From: Phytophthora colocasiae | Taxonomy: Eukaryota > Oomycota > Peronosporomycetes > Peronosporales > Peronosporaceae | Assembly (NCBI GenBank): GCA_018806915.1 | Contig: JAGKQI010000022.1 | Span: forward strand, 434,001 to 498,000 | Length of the DNA stretch: 64,000 bases | Direction of reading: 5' to 3' | In this document: piece after piece, positions 1-9,480 of the stretch | How the letters are laid out: each line of letters begins with the position of its first letter | How positions within the stretch are numbered: position 1 is the first letter of the stretch | Notes under the pieces: generated by a model | Database searches by the model: none | Told to the model about the DNA's origin: nothing | Seen by the model: the letters and a program-made list of their open reading frames with translations, nothing else | Program-made: the position numbers and the translations under genes

Positions 1-944
1 AACTGTGAGTTCGCCTTCGTCGCGCAAGTTGATGTCGATGAACTTGGACTTGTCGTTGCAAATGTGGTGGGTTGCACCACTGTCGATCGCCCATGAGCCT
101 TGAAACTTCTTGCCCGACGACATTCCACACGCTGTCGACATGGAGACTGCAAACGCAATGTAGTCGTCATCGTCGTCGCACCACTCAACGTTGCTGGCAC
201 CGCGACCACCTCGGCCGCGTCGTGCTCCTCGATTTTCTTCTTTCTGCTTGGTCCAGCACTTGTCGATAACGTGCCCCAATTCTTCCGCAGTAGTCACACC
301 GGCGAGTTTGACGCTCGGCGTTGAAGGCCTTTGCTGCTTCCTCGATTTTCACCGCCGCAGTCTTCTCGCCTTTGTCGCTTGATATGCTCATTCGTGAGCA
401 CCTTCACTACATCTTGCGTCCGCAGCTCTGCATTGCTCATCTCCATGTTGAGTACGACGTTCTCGTAGCTCTTGGGCAGACTGCGCAGCAAGCAGATCGC
501 CACATCCTCGTCCTCTATCTTGGCGCCGATACTGCTAAGCTTCGCGCTGATGTTGAGGACTTCGTTGCAATGGTGAAGGATGTTTCCGCCTTCTGCCATC
601 TCCATGCTGAAGAGCTGACGCTTGAGATATATGCGTCCAGCCTTCTGCGATCCACCGTAAAGGGTACGCAAGCGCGCCCACGCGACCCAGGCTTCCTCGT
701 AGTCGTCGACAACATGATGGTAGTCCGCGTCCATGTGGAGGAGCATCAGACCGAAGGCGACGTTGCTCGACTTGACATACTCGTCCTTGGCCCTGGAGTC
801 CGTGAACGTAGGCGTCGTCTCGCGGTTCACCACATTCCACACCGACTTGGTCAGGAACACGCCACGCATGTAACGGTTCCACGTGGCGTAGTTCTCGCCG
901 TTGAACTTGTCGATGGAGATCTTGGTATCTTGGACAGATGACAT
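1..944 (-). pseudogene. CopA gag fragment, second tandem copy (truncated by window edge)
   Basis: Ty1/Copia Gag, which packages element RNA. It reads right to left from an ATG at 944-942 and opens with the usual Copia Gag start ([10 protein letters not shown] near the N-terminus). It is nearly identical to 4300-5242, base 1 matching base 4300. Compared with that copy it has an extra T near 374 and an extra base near 281, both shifting the frame; the zinc knuckle (CDYC...) therefore lies in another frame. It follows an LTR shared with the full element on its right, so it is the 5' end of a second element in head-to-tail array. Confidence 0.85.
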
Positions 945-963
945 GGTACTTGGGCTCATAACC

Positions 964-1243
964 TGAAGAAGGTCGTGGTAGAGGTTGTCTTGCGAGGGGA
1001 GGACTGCCGAAGCTTGGGGCGAGGAGGCCGAGGCGAGGGAAGTCACTTGAGGGGTAGAATGGAAATTCAGAAGTGATTGATTGATATGAGCTTACACTGT
1101 TTTCTACCTGGTCTGCATCCAATCATTTGGTGCATCCAATCACCAACATTCTGTACTCGTCCAATCATCCTACTCGTCTAATCATCGGTGGCGTAAACAT
1201 CTTACCGTAATCATTGCGGGATCGTATTGGATCACCTGCAACA
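964..1243 (-). repeat. CopA LTR (shared, middle)
   Basis: 280-bp LTR. On the minus strand it starts TGTTGCAGG and ends CTTCTTCA. It matches 5262-5543 almost perfectly; the clearest difference is a 2-nt CT indel in the TTTTCTCTACC stretch. It is the 3' LTR of the full element to its right and the 5' LTR of the gag fragment to its left. Confidence 0.85.
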
Positions 1244-1254
1244 GCCCCTCTCAA
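1244..1254 (-). other. Polypurine tract of CopA
   Basis: On the minus strand TTGAGAGGGGC directly precedes the 3' LTR start TGTTG. This is the expected plus-strand priming site. It overlaps the pol stop codon at 1253-1251. Confidence 0.65.
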
Positions 1255-4200
1255 TGCGAACACGCTTGAACGCCAAGAGCCGTCGTTAAGTCCTTGTGAC
1301 GAGGTCCGCCGAGTCCCTTGGTCAAGATGTCGGCCAGCATGGTCGTGGTCTCGCAGTACTCGACGATCACTTCACCGCGCTTGACTTCATCACGGATGTG
1401 GTGGTACTTGATGTCGATGTGCTTCGCGCGGCCATGGTTCACAGGGTTCTTCGTCATCTTGATGCACGACTGATTGTCTTCGAAAATCTTCAGATCCGGG
1501 ATGTCTTCGCCTGCAGCGTCAAGGATCTCACACAGAAGCTTGTGCACCCACTTGCCTTCTTGGATTGCCAGACTGAGCGCAATGTACTCGGCTTCACTCG
1601 TGGAAAGAGACACACTCGATTGCTTCTTGGATCCCCACGACACAGGTCCGCCAAGAACTTGAAACAGGTAGCCTGAAGTCGACTTGCGGTCACTGTGGTC
1701 ACCAGCCCAGTCTGCATCCGAATAGCCACGAAAGTCGATTCCCTTGGTCAGCAAAAAACAGAGTCCATGCGACTTGGTGCCCTGAAGGTAACGGAAGATG
1801 CGCTTGACTGCAATCCAGTGCTCGACTTGAGGATTCTCCATGAAGCGCGAAACGTAACCAACTGCAAAAGCAATGTCCGGGCGAGTCGACGTCATCAAGT
1901 GTATGAGAGCACCGACAGCTTCGCGGAACGGCGCATCCAACTTGGTCGAGACGTCACTGGCAACGAGCTTCATGCTGAGGTCGACTGGACTGGCAGCAGG
2001 TTTGCAGTTCTGCATGCCAAAGCGCTCCAGGATGTCGTTGATGTAGCGAGCTTGACTCAATGTGACACTGCCATCCGCATTGTCGACCACCTCAATCCCC
2101 AGAATGAAGGAACATTTGCCGCTGTCGGTCATCTCGAATCGTGCCTTGAGCTGTTTCTTGACTTCAGCAATGATCGTCGAAGAGCTTCCGGTCACCAAAA
2201 CATCGTCGACGTACACCAGCATCAGAACGCAGTCACCATCGACAATCTTGATGTAGAGGCACGGATCGTAGCTCGAAACGCGAAATCCGATGGAGCGCAC
2301 ATACTCGTCAAAAGTCTCATTCCACACTCGAGAAGCTTGCTTGAGACCGTAAATCGCCTTGAGCAGTTCCACGCAGTCGTAGCCGTCATCAAGTTCCACG
2401 CCTTCTGGAACACTGCAGAACACCTTCTCCTTCATCAAGCCGTACAGGAACGCCGTGACGACATCAAGTTGGTCGAGAGGCCAATTGAAGAACTTGGCCA
2501 CAGCGATGATCATTCGCAGCGTGACGTACTTGACCACCGGCGAAAACGTCTCGGTGTAGTCGATACCATACTTCTGCACAAATCCTTTCGCGACGAGTCG
2601 AGCCTTGTACTTCTCGATGGACCCGTCGGCTTTACGCTTGATCTTGAACACCCACTTGGTTCCGACCGCGCGTTGGTTGTTCGGTAATTTGGCGCCACGA
2701 AACACTCCACGAAGTCGCATCGACTTGAGTTCTGCTCGGATCGCCTTCCGCCAGTGGACTTGGTCTTCGCCGCTCACAGCATCTTGGAACGTCTTCGGCT
2801 CGGCGCTGTCACTCGTCTCCACTGCATTGGCACTCGCACGCCAGTACATCGGCTGAGTCGAGTCATCATCATCATTGTCTTCAGATTTGGCTTCTTGATG
2901 GTCGGAGTCCGGAGCGCTTGCTTCTTCTAATCCAGCGCTGCGACGCGGTCGACGAACATGTTCACGATCCTCAGCATTAGAACGAGCCTTGCGTTTCCCA
3001 GCCTGCTTGAATTCACGCGTTCCATGGTCGTTCGAAATCTCGAGGTCTTCAAGGATATCCGCAGCATCTTCGACATCTTCATCATCATCCACAACAACAT
3101 TGGCGTCGTCGAAGGTCGATTCGTCGAAAGTGACATCGCGAGAAATTACTACCTGGCCCGCCTCGATGTCATAAACGCGATACGCCTTCGAACGCTCTTC
3201 ATAGCCCATGAAAATTCCTTCACGAGCCTTGGGGTCCCACTTGAGTCGCTTCTCCTTCGGCGTCAGGACGTAGGCCTTGCACCCGAAAACGCGCATGTGC
3301 TTCACGTTGGGCTTCCTCTTGTACACAATCTCAAACGGCGTCTTCCCTGGGACCTTGGGTGACGGCAGTCGATTCTTGATGTAAATTGCCGTCATCGCCG
3401 CTTCCGCCCAAAACGTCTTGTCCAAACGTGCGAAGTGAAGCATGCTGTGCCCGATAGTCACAATCGTCCGGTTGGCGCGTTCCGCAGTAGCATTCGTCTG
3501 ATGCGCATATCGAACCGTCGGCTGGACTTCAATGCCATGATTGTCGTAAAAGGCCTTGAGCGAGTTGGTCGCGAACTCCTTGGCACCGTCATGACGCACG
3601 AATCTTGACCCTGGCATCGAATTGGCGCTCCACTTTAGCGATGAACTTGCGCAGACAGTCTTCACTCTCCGACTTGGCGCGCAAACAGAATCCCGTCATG
3701 CAGCCGCTGGCTTCGTCAGTGATCAGCAGTAGATACTTGCTGCCACCAAGCGACTCTTTCTCCATGGGGCCACAAAGGTCGAAGTGCAGGAACTCGAATG
3801 GCTTGTACTTGGGCTTGTCCGGGTTACTCGGAAAGGGTTTTTGGACCATCTTCCCTTGCTGACACCCGCGGCATCCGCTTGAGTTCTTCGACGATGTCGG
3901 CATTTTCGCGCCCGTCACCATGCCGCTCGAAACCATCTTCCGTAGCACGTCGTTCGGAGCATGACCCATCCGCGCATGAAGATCGACACTGTTGATCGAG
4001 ACCGTAGTCGTCGAATTGGCAGAACCCTTGGGTACTCGTAGCCAGTAGAGTCCGTCGATCAGGTCTGCGGAAGCAACGATCTTCTTCGACGACTTGCGCG
4101 CAATGTGCATCTCGGAGCCGTCAAACACAACCTTGAAATCTCCACCTCGGTTAATCTGAGGCACAGACAGCAGGTTCTTGTTCATACTCGGCACGTAGAG

Positions 4201-5242
4201 AGCATCTTCGATTCGGACGTCGCGCACACTCCGGTTGGGCAGAATCACTTGTTGCACAACGGTACCAACTCCCAAAATCTTGGCCGTTTGACCGTTGGCA
4301 ACTGTGAGTTCGCCTTCGTCGCGCAAGTTGATGTCGATGAACTTGGACTTGTCGTTGCAAATGTGGTGGGTTGCACCACTGTCGATCGCCCATGAGCCTT
4401 GAAACTTCTTGCCCGACGACATTCCACACGCTGTCGACATGGAGACTGCAAACGCGATGTAGTCGTCATCGTCGTCGCACCACTCAACGTTGCTGGCACC
4501 GCGACCACCTCGGCCGCGTCGTGCTCCTCGATTTTCTTCTTTCTGCTTGGTCCAGCACTTGTCGATAACGTGCCCCAATTTTCCGCAGTAGTCACACCGG
4601 CGAGTTTGACGCTCGGCGTTGAAGGCCTTTGCTGCTTCCTCGATTTTCACCGCCGCAGTCTTCTCGCCTTGTCGCTTGATATGCTCATTCGTGAGCACCT
4701 TCACTACATCTTGCGTCCGCAGCTCTGCATTGCTCATCTCCATGTTGAGTACGACGTTCTCGTAGCTCTTGGGCAGACTGCGCAGCAAGCAGATCGCCAC
4801 ATCCTCGTCCTCCATCTTGGCGCCGATACTGCTAAGCTTCGCGCTGATGTTGAGGACTTCGTTGCAATGGTGAAGGATGTTTCCGCCTTCTGCCATCTCC
4901 ATGCTGAAGAGCTGACGCTTGAGATATATGCGTCCAGCCTTCTGCGATCCACCGTAAAGGGTACGCAAGCGCGCCCACGCGACCCAGGCTTCCTCGTAGT
5001 CGTCGACAACATGATGGTAGTCCGCGTCCATGTGGAGGAGCATCAGACCGAAGGCGACGTTGCTCGACTCTGACATACTCGTCCTTGGCCCTGGAGTCCG
5101 TGAACGTAGGCGTCGTCTCGCGGTTCACCACATTCCACACCGACTTGGTCAGGAACACGCCACGCATGTAACGGTTCCACGTGGCGTAGTTCTCGCCGTT
5201 GAACTTGTCGATGGAGATCTTGGTATCTTGGACAGATGACAT
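1251..5242 (-). pseudogene. CopA gag-pol polyprotein, two frameshifts
   Basis: Single-ORF Copia polyprotein of about 1,330 codons. N to C: Gag with zinc knuckle [14 protein letters not shown]; aspartic protease motif [10 protein letters not shown]; integrase with HHCC finger (HARMGH...CRGCQQGK) and first catalytic Asp in HFDLCGP; RT with YVDD; RNase H with SDADWAGD, STSEAEY and KHIDIKYH. The start ATG at 5242-5240 lies just after the primer-binding site. An extra C near 5068 shifts the frame in Gag relative to the other tandem copy. A second 1-nt shift near 3605 splits integrase around the second Asp ([10 protein letters not shown]). Otherwise open to its TGA at 1253-1251. Confidence 0.9.
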
Positions 5243-5261
5243 GGTACTTGGGCTCATAACC
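5243..5261 (-). other. Primer-binding region of CopA
   Basis: Between the 5' LTR end (CA) and the gag ATG the minus strand reads GGTTATGAGCCCAAGTACC. GGTTATGAGCCC resembles the TGGTATCAGAGC-type Copia primer site for initiator tRNA-Met. The same 19 nt lie beside the left LTR at 945-963. Confidence 0.5.
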
Positions 5262-5543
5262 TGAAGAAGGTCGTGGTAGAGGTTGTCTTGCGAGGGGAGG
5301 ACTGCCGAAGCTTGGGGCGAGGAGGCCGAGGCGAGGGAAGTCACTTGAGGGGTAGAATGGAAATTCAGAAGTGATTGATTGATATGAGCTTACACTGTTT
5401 TCTCTACCTGGTCTGCATCCAATCATTTGGTGCATCCAATCACCAACATTCTGTACTCGTCCAATCATCCTACTCGTCTAATCATCGGTGGCGTAAACAT
5501 CTTACCGTAATCATTGCGGGATCGTATTGGATCACCTGCAACA
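5262..5543 (-). repeat. CopA 5' LTR
   Basis: 282-bp LTR with the same TG...CA ends as 964-1243. The adjoining plus-strand sequence (CTTAC, 5544-5548) is the right flank and candidate target duplication. Confidence 0.85.
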
Positions 5544-6378
5544 CTTACCACGTGTAGTGTAAGTGTAGTAGCGATCGCGAGCCGCAGCAACGCGATCGTG
5601 ATATGCCTTCGGGTCTTTGTTGAAGTTTTCAACAAAGGCGTTCCACGACTGACAAAGTGCCTGCCACTCTGGCACTTTGCTCTTGCGCGAAGTCTTCTTC
5701 GCTGCATAGTATCGGAGCTCGTGGAAGAGCCCGATATAGTAGTCGCGTCTTTGAGTCTCGGACTCAAAGACAACCTCAGCGGCGACGTCGTCGTCGTTGA
5801 TACTGTTGCCTGCGTACAACAGTATCGGGTTCGGTGGTGAGCTAGCACCGGACCACTCATGGATTTGTGCCTCAGTAGGCATCCATGGCGTGCGCACTGG
5901 CGGATCAGTGCGCGGGGCAGTGAGCGCCCTCGACATGGGGGACGCTTCATCATCACTGCGCGGACGCTTCAAGCTCCGAGCTTGAAGCGTCCGAGACCTC
6001 ATCACGAGGTCGTCGAGATCCCACGGGTGGGTCTGACGTGTCTTCGGACGAAGACACGGGAGCGGGAGCCTTGACATCAACCTCCCCCTCCTCGACATCC
6101 TCCTCGTAGTCGAGGATGTCTTCGTAGTCCTCTCCAAAGAGTTCTTTGAGAGGGACAGCAGGATTCTTAATCTCTGCTAGAGAAGAAGAAGAAGTCTTCT
6201 TCTCATGCTTCTTCTTATGGAGAGCATGGTACTTGGTGACAGAGAGCTTCTCTGTCGGACCACTGGAAGCAGCAGTGCTAGTAGGCACTGCTGAGGTCGT
6301 TGTTCCTGCTGCAGAGGCAGCAGGTGAGGCTTGCGCGTCCGCAGAAGCGGACGGAGACGTGGGCGTTGGCGAGTTCAT
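5544..6378 (-). pseudogene. Antisense gene of GypB (two frames)
   Basis: Runs against the element's sense strand between the pol end and the 3' LTR. ATG at 6378-6376 opens a 141-codon frame: Ser/Ala/Thr/Pro-rich N-terminus, motif LSVTKYHALHKKKHEKK near residue 46, then an acidic stretch with DYEEDVEEGEVDV, ending at 5953. Coding then continues in another frame from about 5990 down to the CopA junction, with charged aromatic sequence (ETQRRDYYIGLFHELRYYA) that looks folded. The switch lies at an inverted repeat (GCTTCAAGCTCCGAGCTTGAAGC near 5969), so a small indel is likely. LSV-x-x-Y and EEGEV-x-V recur in the A1 antisense gene. Function unknown. Confidence 0.6.
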
Positions 6379-6466
6379 TGCGAAATGAACTCGGATTTCT
6401 CTTGGGAACTTGACGGTCTTGTCAAGTTCTGCTGATTGACGTATCGAGACCGATACGTCGAATCTT

Positions 6467-6479
6467 AACGGGGGGATGG
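6467..6479 (+). other. Polypurine tract of GypB
   Basis: AACGGGGGGATGG abuts the LTR start TGTAACGGGG. This shows that the LTR at 6480 is a 3' LTR of a plus-strand element. Confidence 0.7.
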
Positions 6480-6940
6480 TGTAACGGGGTTACACGTACA
6501 AGTGGTTGTACCACTTGTAACTCTAACAGTTAGGATAACTGTTAGAGGTTGGAAATGGGCCTCAGACCTTGGTGTGCTGTACACACCAATGGATACATGG
6601 GCGAACCACATTATTGAGTGGTTCGTGTGCATTTGTGCATATTATTGGTAGAAAGTAACGGATTTCTACCAATCACTGAGCAGAGTTTCTGCCAACCACA
6701 CGTTGGCAGACCCTTTAGAAATAGATAAAACAGTTTTAGGAGGTTCGATAATTGGCTTTGTGTCAAATTCAATAACAATTCTCATTTTACGGTATTTTGC
6801 AGTTTTAATTGTTATATTTGATTTAATTATACTTATTTAAATAAGTATATTTAAATTATGTCTAATCTAGTTGTACGCTTCTTCATACACACGTAAGCGC
6901 ACGTGTACGCCACCTAGTGGGTCTAAGTAGACCCATTACA
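6480..6940 (+). repeat. GypB 3' LTR
   Basis: 461-bp LTR from TGTAACGGGGTTACACG to CCCATTACA, closely matching 57904-58363. Its first 15 nt form a palindrome (TGTAAC-GGG-GTTACA). AT-rich core with AAATAAGTATATTTAAAT-like stretches. Confidence 0.85.
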
Positions 6941-7142
6941 CTCCCTGCCCAGATCTAACAAAGGCAACACCGAACTACTGATCTGGGTAGATCTGTTCAC
7001 GGGATATGTGATCGCGAAGGCCAGTTCCTCCCGATCAGCCCAGACCGTCGCAGAATCCTATGAAGAATGCGTGTTCCGCAGATTTGGTGCTAGCGAGATG
7101 ATCAGGCACGATCGAGAACCGGGTTTTATGTCCGACTTCTTC
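6941..7142 (+). pseudogene. GypC integrase fragment
   Basis: From 6945 the sequence translates without stops to a Gypsy integrase core: TELLIWVDLFTGYVIAKA, then EECVFRRFGASEMI and the second catalytic Asp in RHDREPGFMSDFF. It has no start codon and is cut on the left by the GypB LTR and on the right by the A1 LTR. It probably belongs to the GypC pol resuming at 14959, but about 60 residues of integrase between the two pieces are missing. Confidence 0.75.
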
Positions 7143-7554
7143 TGTAACGGGGTTACACGGCGCTGCGCGCCTTGGCTACAATAGGTGTGGTATACACCAT
7201 TCAGGTCACAAGTCACAGATCCGTGTACGACACATAGTGTTTCTCACACGTCACATATGTAGCCAGTTGCTGTCTGTTAGCTCAGAGCCACACATTGCAT
7301 TTGATTAGGATTTAGTATGTTAGATACTAAATCCGTTATATTCAGGATTAGGGCAATAAAATAAATAAAAATCAGTTTGCATTTTACATAATTAGTGTTA
7401 GTTCCTTTATTATAGGGACACTGATTGTGAGAGTCCCGTATTTAGTGGACTACTTGGTTCTTGTATAGAACCGAAGGCTAGTGCCTTGCAAGCAGGACTC
7501 TACGAGTCAACCAAACTTCCTCTGTGCCGTGCACACCTACGCAGCCCCGCTGCA
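7143..7554 (+). repeat. A1 5' LTR
   Basis: TGTAACGGGGTTACACGG...CGCTGCA, 412 bp. The U3 differs from subtype A2 (no 40-nt repeats). The R/U5 half is shared with A2, including the palindrome GGATTTAGTAT/ATACTAAATCC and an AATAAAATAAATAAAAAT stretch that could be a TATA or polyadenylation signal. Confidence 0.9.
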
Positions 7555-7556
7555 CC

Positions 7557-7571
7557 TGGTAGCACTTGTAG
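7557..7571 (+). other. A1 primer-binding site
   Basis: Two bases after the LTR: TGGTAGCACTTGTAG. TGGTAGCA complements the 3' end (UGCUACCA) of initiator tRNA-Met, after which similarity stops. GypB has almost the same site (58366). Confidence 0.6.
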
Positions 7572-7611
7572 TCAATCCAACTCCTGAGTTGAAGACTGTT
7601 TCTCTGTGAGA

Positions 7612-8583
7612 ATGGAGCCAGAAGCATACGCTCACTTGACTCCGAGTCAGCGGGACACGCTTAACAAGCTTACGTCCTTGCTGGGCCCTGAAGGTATGGC
7701 GCACCTTGCGTCTCAAGGGCCGGAGGCCGTCAACGCGCGCCTGGAGGCATTTGCCTCGTACGAGAACGCTCTCGTTGAGCACATTCAGCGGAATGTAAAA
7801 GGAGTTAATCCCGCTCCGAGAGCTAAGCCCGTCACGCTCAGCGTGAAGACCTTTCACGGGCACGAAGGAGAGAACCTCCTATTGTCGACCCGAGAGGTCG
7901 AAATGGCCATGGGGGCCGCTATGCTCCAGTTGGAAGGCCAACGCGTGGCGTTCGCCATCTCTAAGCTCGAAGGTCGAGCACGAGAATGGGCCTTGACGTC
8001 TGGGACGTCGGTGGAAGCGGCCTTCCCCACATGGGGCGAGCTAAAGGCCAAGCTCACGCAAGTGTTTGCTCCGCCTAACCAGGCGTATCGCGTGCGGTCA
8101 CGCTTCCTTGCTTGTCGCCAGGGCAAGAAGGACCTGGTGGACTATGTCCAAGAGCTGCGCACGCTCATTGCCGGCATGGCTGCCGATCCTCTACCTGAGG
8201 TGGTCACTGTGACTATCTTCATGGAAGGTCTGAGAGCTGGCGTGGCCAGGACGGAGACATTCCGTCAGAACCCCCACAGCTTCGAAGATGCTGTCAGCGT
8301 GGCATTGAATGCCGAACACAACTTTAAGTTGTCGAGGGTCGGTGCTAGCAGCACAGGGTCCGGTGGACCCGAACCCATGGACCTCAGCTATGCTGAAGAT
8401 GAGGTAGCTGAGCTACGAGCTGCGGTGCAGCGTATGAGCACCCGCCGGTGCTATACATGCGGCAGTCCCTCACACCTGAGGCCCAACTGCCCTCTGCGCA
8501 AAGAGCGCGCCGGCCAGAATGGCCGCAACCCTGTCGCGGGTCCCGCTTTGGGCTCTGCCCAGGGAAACGACGGCTCCCAGTAG
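7612..8583 (+). CDS. gag: A1 Gag
   Basis: Intact Gag of 323 codons forming the particle that packages element RNA. The first ATG after the primer site starts MEPEAYAHL. Residues about 65-220 are a Gypsy Gag capsid domain ([43 protein letters not shown]). Near the C-terminus is one zinc knuckle [14 protein letters not shown] (C-x2-C-x4-H-x4-C). It ends at TAG 8581-8583, inside the 5' arm of the hairpin that is proposed to drive frameshifting into pol. This is the only A-type gag in the window that reads intact throughout. Confidence 0.93.
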   Translation: MEPEAYAHLTPSQRDTLNKLTSLLGPEGMAHLASQGPEAVNARLEAFASYENALVEHIQRNVKGVNPAPRAKPVTLSVKTFHGHEGENLLLSTREVEMAMGAAMLQLEGQRVAFAISKLEGRAREWALTSGTSVEAAFPTWGELKAKLTQVFAPPNQAYRVRSRFLACRQGKKDLVDYVQELRTLIAGMAADPLPEVVTVTIFMEGLRAGVARTETFRQNPHSFEDAVSVALNAEHNFKLSRVGASSTGSGGPEPMDLSYAEDEVAELRAAVQRMSTRRCYTCGSPSHLRPNCPLRKERAGQNGRNPVAGPALGSAQGNDGSQ

Positions 8584-8603
8584 ACGCGGGGCGGTCTACT
8601 GGG
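8562..8603 (+). promoter_or_regulatory. Programmed -1 ribosomal frameshift signal (A1)
   Basis: Slippery heptamer GGGAAAC at 8562-8568 is in the right phase (zero-frame codons GGA AAC preceded by G). After 7 nt (GACGGCT) comes a perfect 10-bp hairpin: CCCAGTAGAC (8576-8585), 8-nt loop, GTCTACTGGG (8594-8603). The gag TAG lies in the 5' arm. Slipping back one base gives GGG AAA and enters the open pol frame, which runs straight into protease. This is the classical X-XXY-YYZ plus structure layout; activity itself is untested. Confidence 0.88.
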
Positions 8604-9267
8604 GAAGAACTGAGTTCTGCAGTGCGTGAGAGGCACTGGGGCTCAGCCCCGAAGAGCTCCGTGCTCTTGAACACGGAACGTGTGAGCAAGCAGGGCTTGC
8701 TGGTCGTCCAGGTGGACGTGAAGGGCTTTGAGAAGCCGTGGATCGTGTTGATCGATTCGGGGGCGTCTGGCAACTACGTCAGACGCTCCACCGTTGAAGG
8801 TAGTCAGCAATATGCTGAGGCGCTTCGAGCGCGAAGAGGTGACACCGTCACTGTCCGTCTAGCGACGGGCGTCCGTGTCACGGTGGCCAAGGTCCCCATG
8901 GACCTACGGCTGAAGTTCCTGGACTTCGACAGCGTGGAACGCTGCTTGGTCTTGGACCTGGATTCGAGGTACGACCTCATCCTTGGTATGGCGTGGCTGG
9001 AGCGCCACGAGCCATGGATTGATTGGAGGTCGAAGACCTTAGGTGCTACGCACTTCTCTCCTAGTGGAGCTTTGGCGAGTCATGAACCCACCTCTGCTAG
9101 GAAGCAGAAGCGCTATTGGTGCGAGCATCGAGCCGAGTCGGCTATGATGCTGGAAGTCGGTGTGTCCGAGTTAGTGGACAGCACCGATAGCGAGGACCGC
9201 AGTCCTGTTGAGCGCGTAGCGCTGGTTGACAGTGAGTCAACGTGTGGGCAAAGCTCACGTAACCCCT

Positions 9268-9480
9268 GTGGGGCGGCACGTACTCCGTCGAGTGATACTG
9301 GTCGTGGACCAAGTCGATCGCTGAGTGTCTCTGACACTGGACCTGTTACGGTCATTGATTGTGCAGCGGCACGTACTCCGCTGAGCGGCATCGGTCGCCG
9401 ACCGAGTGGATCGCTGAGTGTCTCTGACACTGGGCCGAGAGAGGCCGAAACTTGTGCGACGGCACGTACTCCGTCGAGTA
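9268..9480 (+). repeat. About 93-bp tandem repeat in A1 protease-RT linker
   Basis: Units starting with CGGCACGTACTCCG occur at about 9271, 9364 and 9456 and encode AARTPSS...PSxSLSVSDTGP. Each unit holds short palindromes such as AGTGTCTCTGACACT. The array at 57091 has five units, so copy number varies within the family. Confidence 0.75.

Larger units (their letters stand above)
964..5543 (-). mobile_element. Ty1/Copia retrotransposon CopA, full length
   Basis: Complete element of about 4.6 kb on the minus strand: 5' LTR 5262-5543, primer-binding region, gag-pol 5242-1251, polypurine tract, 3' LTR 964-1243. Domain order gag, protease, integrase, RT, RNase H defines Copia. The LTRs are nearly identical, so it is recent, but gag-pol has two frame breaks. 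Its right flank (from 5544) is the 3' end of a GypB element, so CopA probably inserted there. The target duplication cannot be tested because the left copy leaves the window. Confidence 0.9.
5544..6940 (+). mobile_element. GypB element, 3' end only
   Basis: Remnant of a plus-strand Gypsy element: tail of the internal region with an antisense gene, a polypurine tract and the 3' LTR. Everything upstream is missing at the CopA junction (5543/5544). The LTR matches the 5' LTR of the GypB element at 57904, which fixes family and orientation. Its right flank is GypC integrase, so this element had inserted into GypC. Confidence 0.8.

Noticed and set aside
321..941. 206-codon plus-strand frame in CopA gag
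   Set aside because: Shadow of Gag on the other strand, repeated identically at 4399-5073 because the two gag copies are near-identical.
1695..2687. 330-codon plus-strand frame opposite CopA RT
   Set aside because: Exact shadow of conserved RT and RNase H codons; no independent features and the overlapped strand is clearly the coding one.
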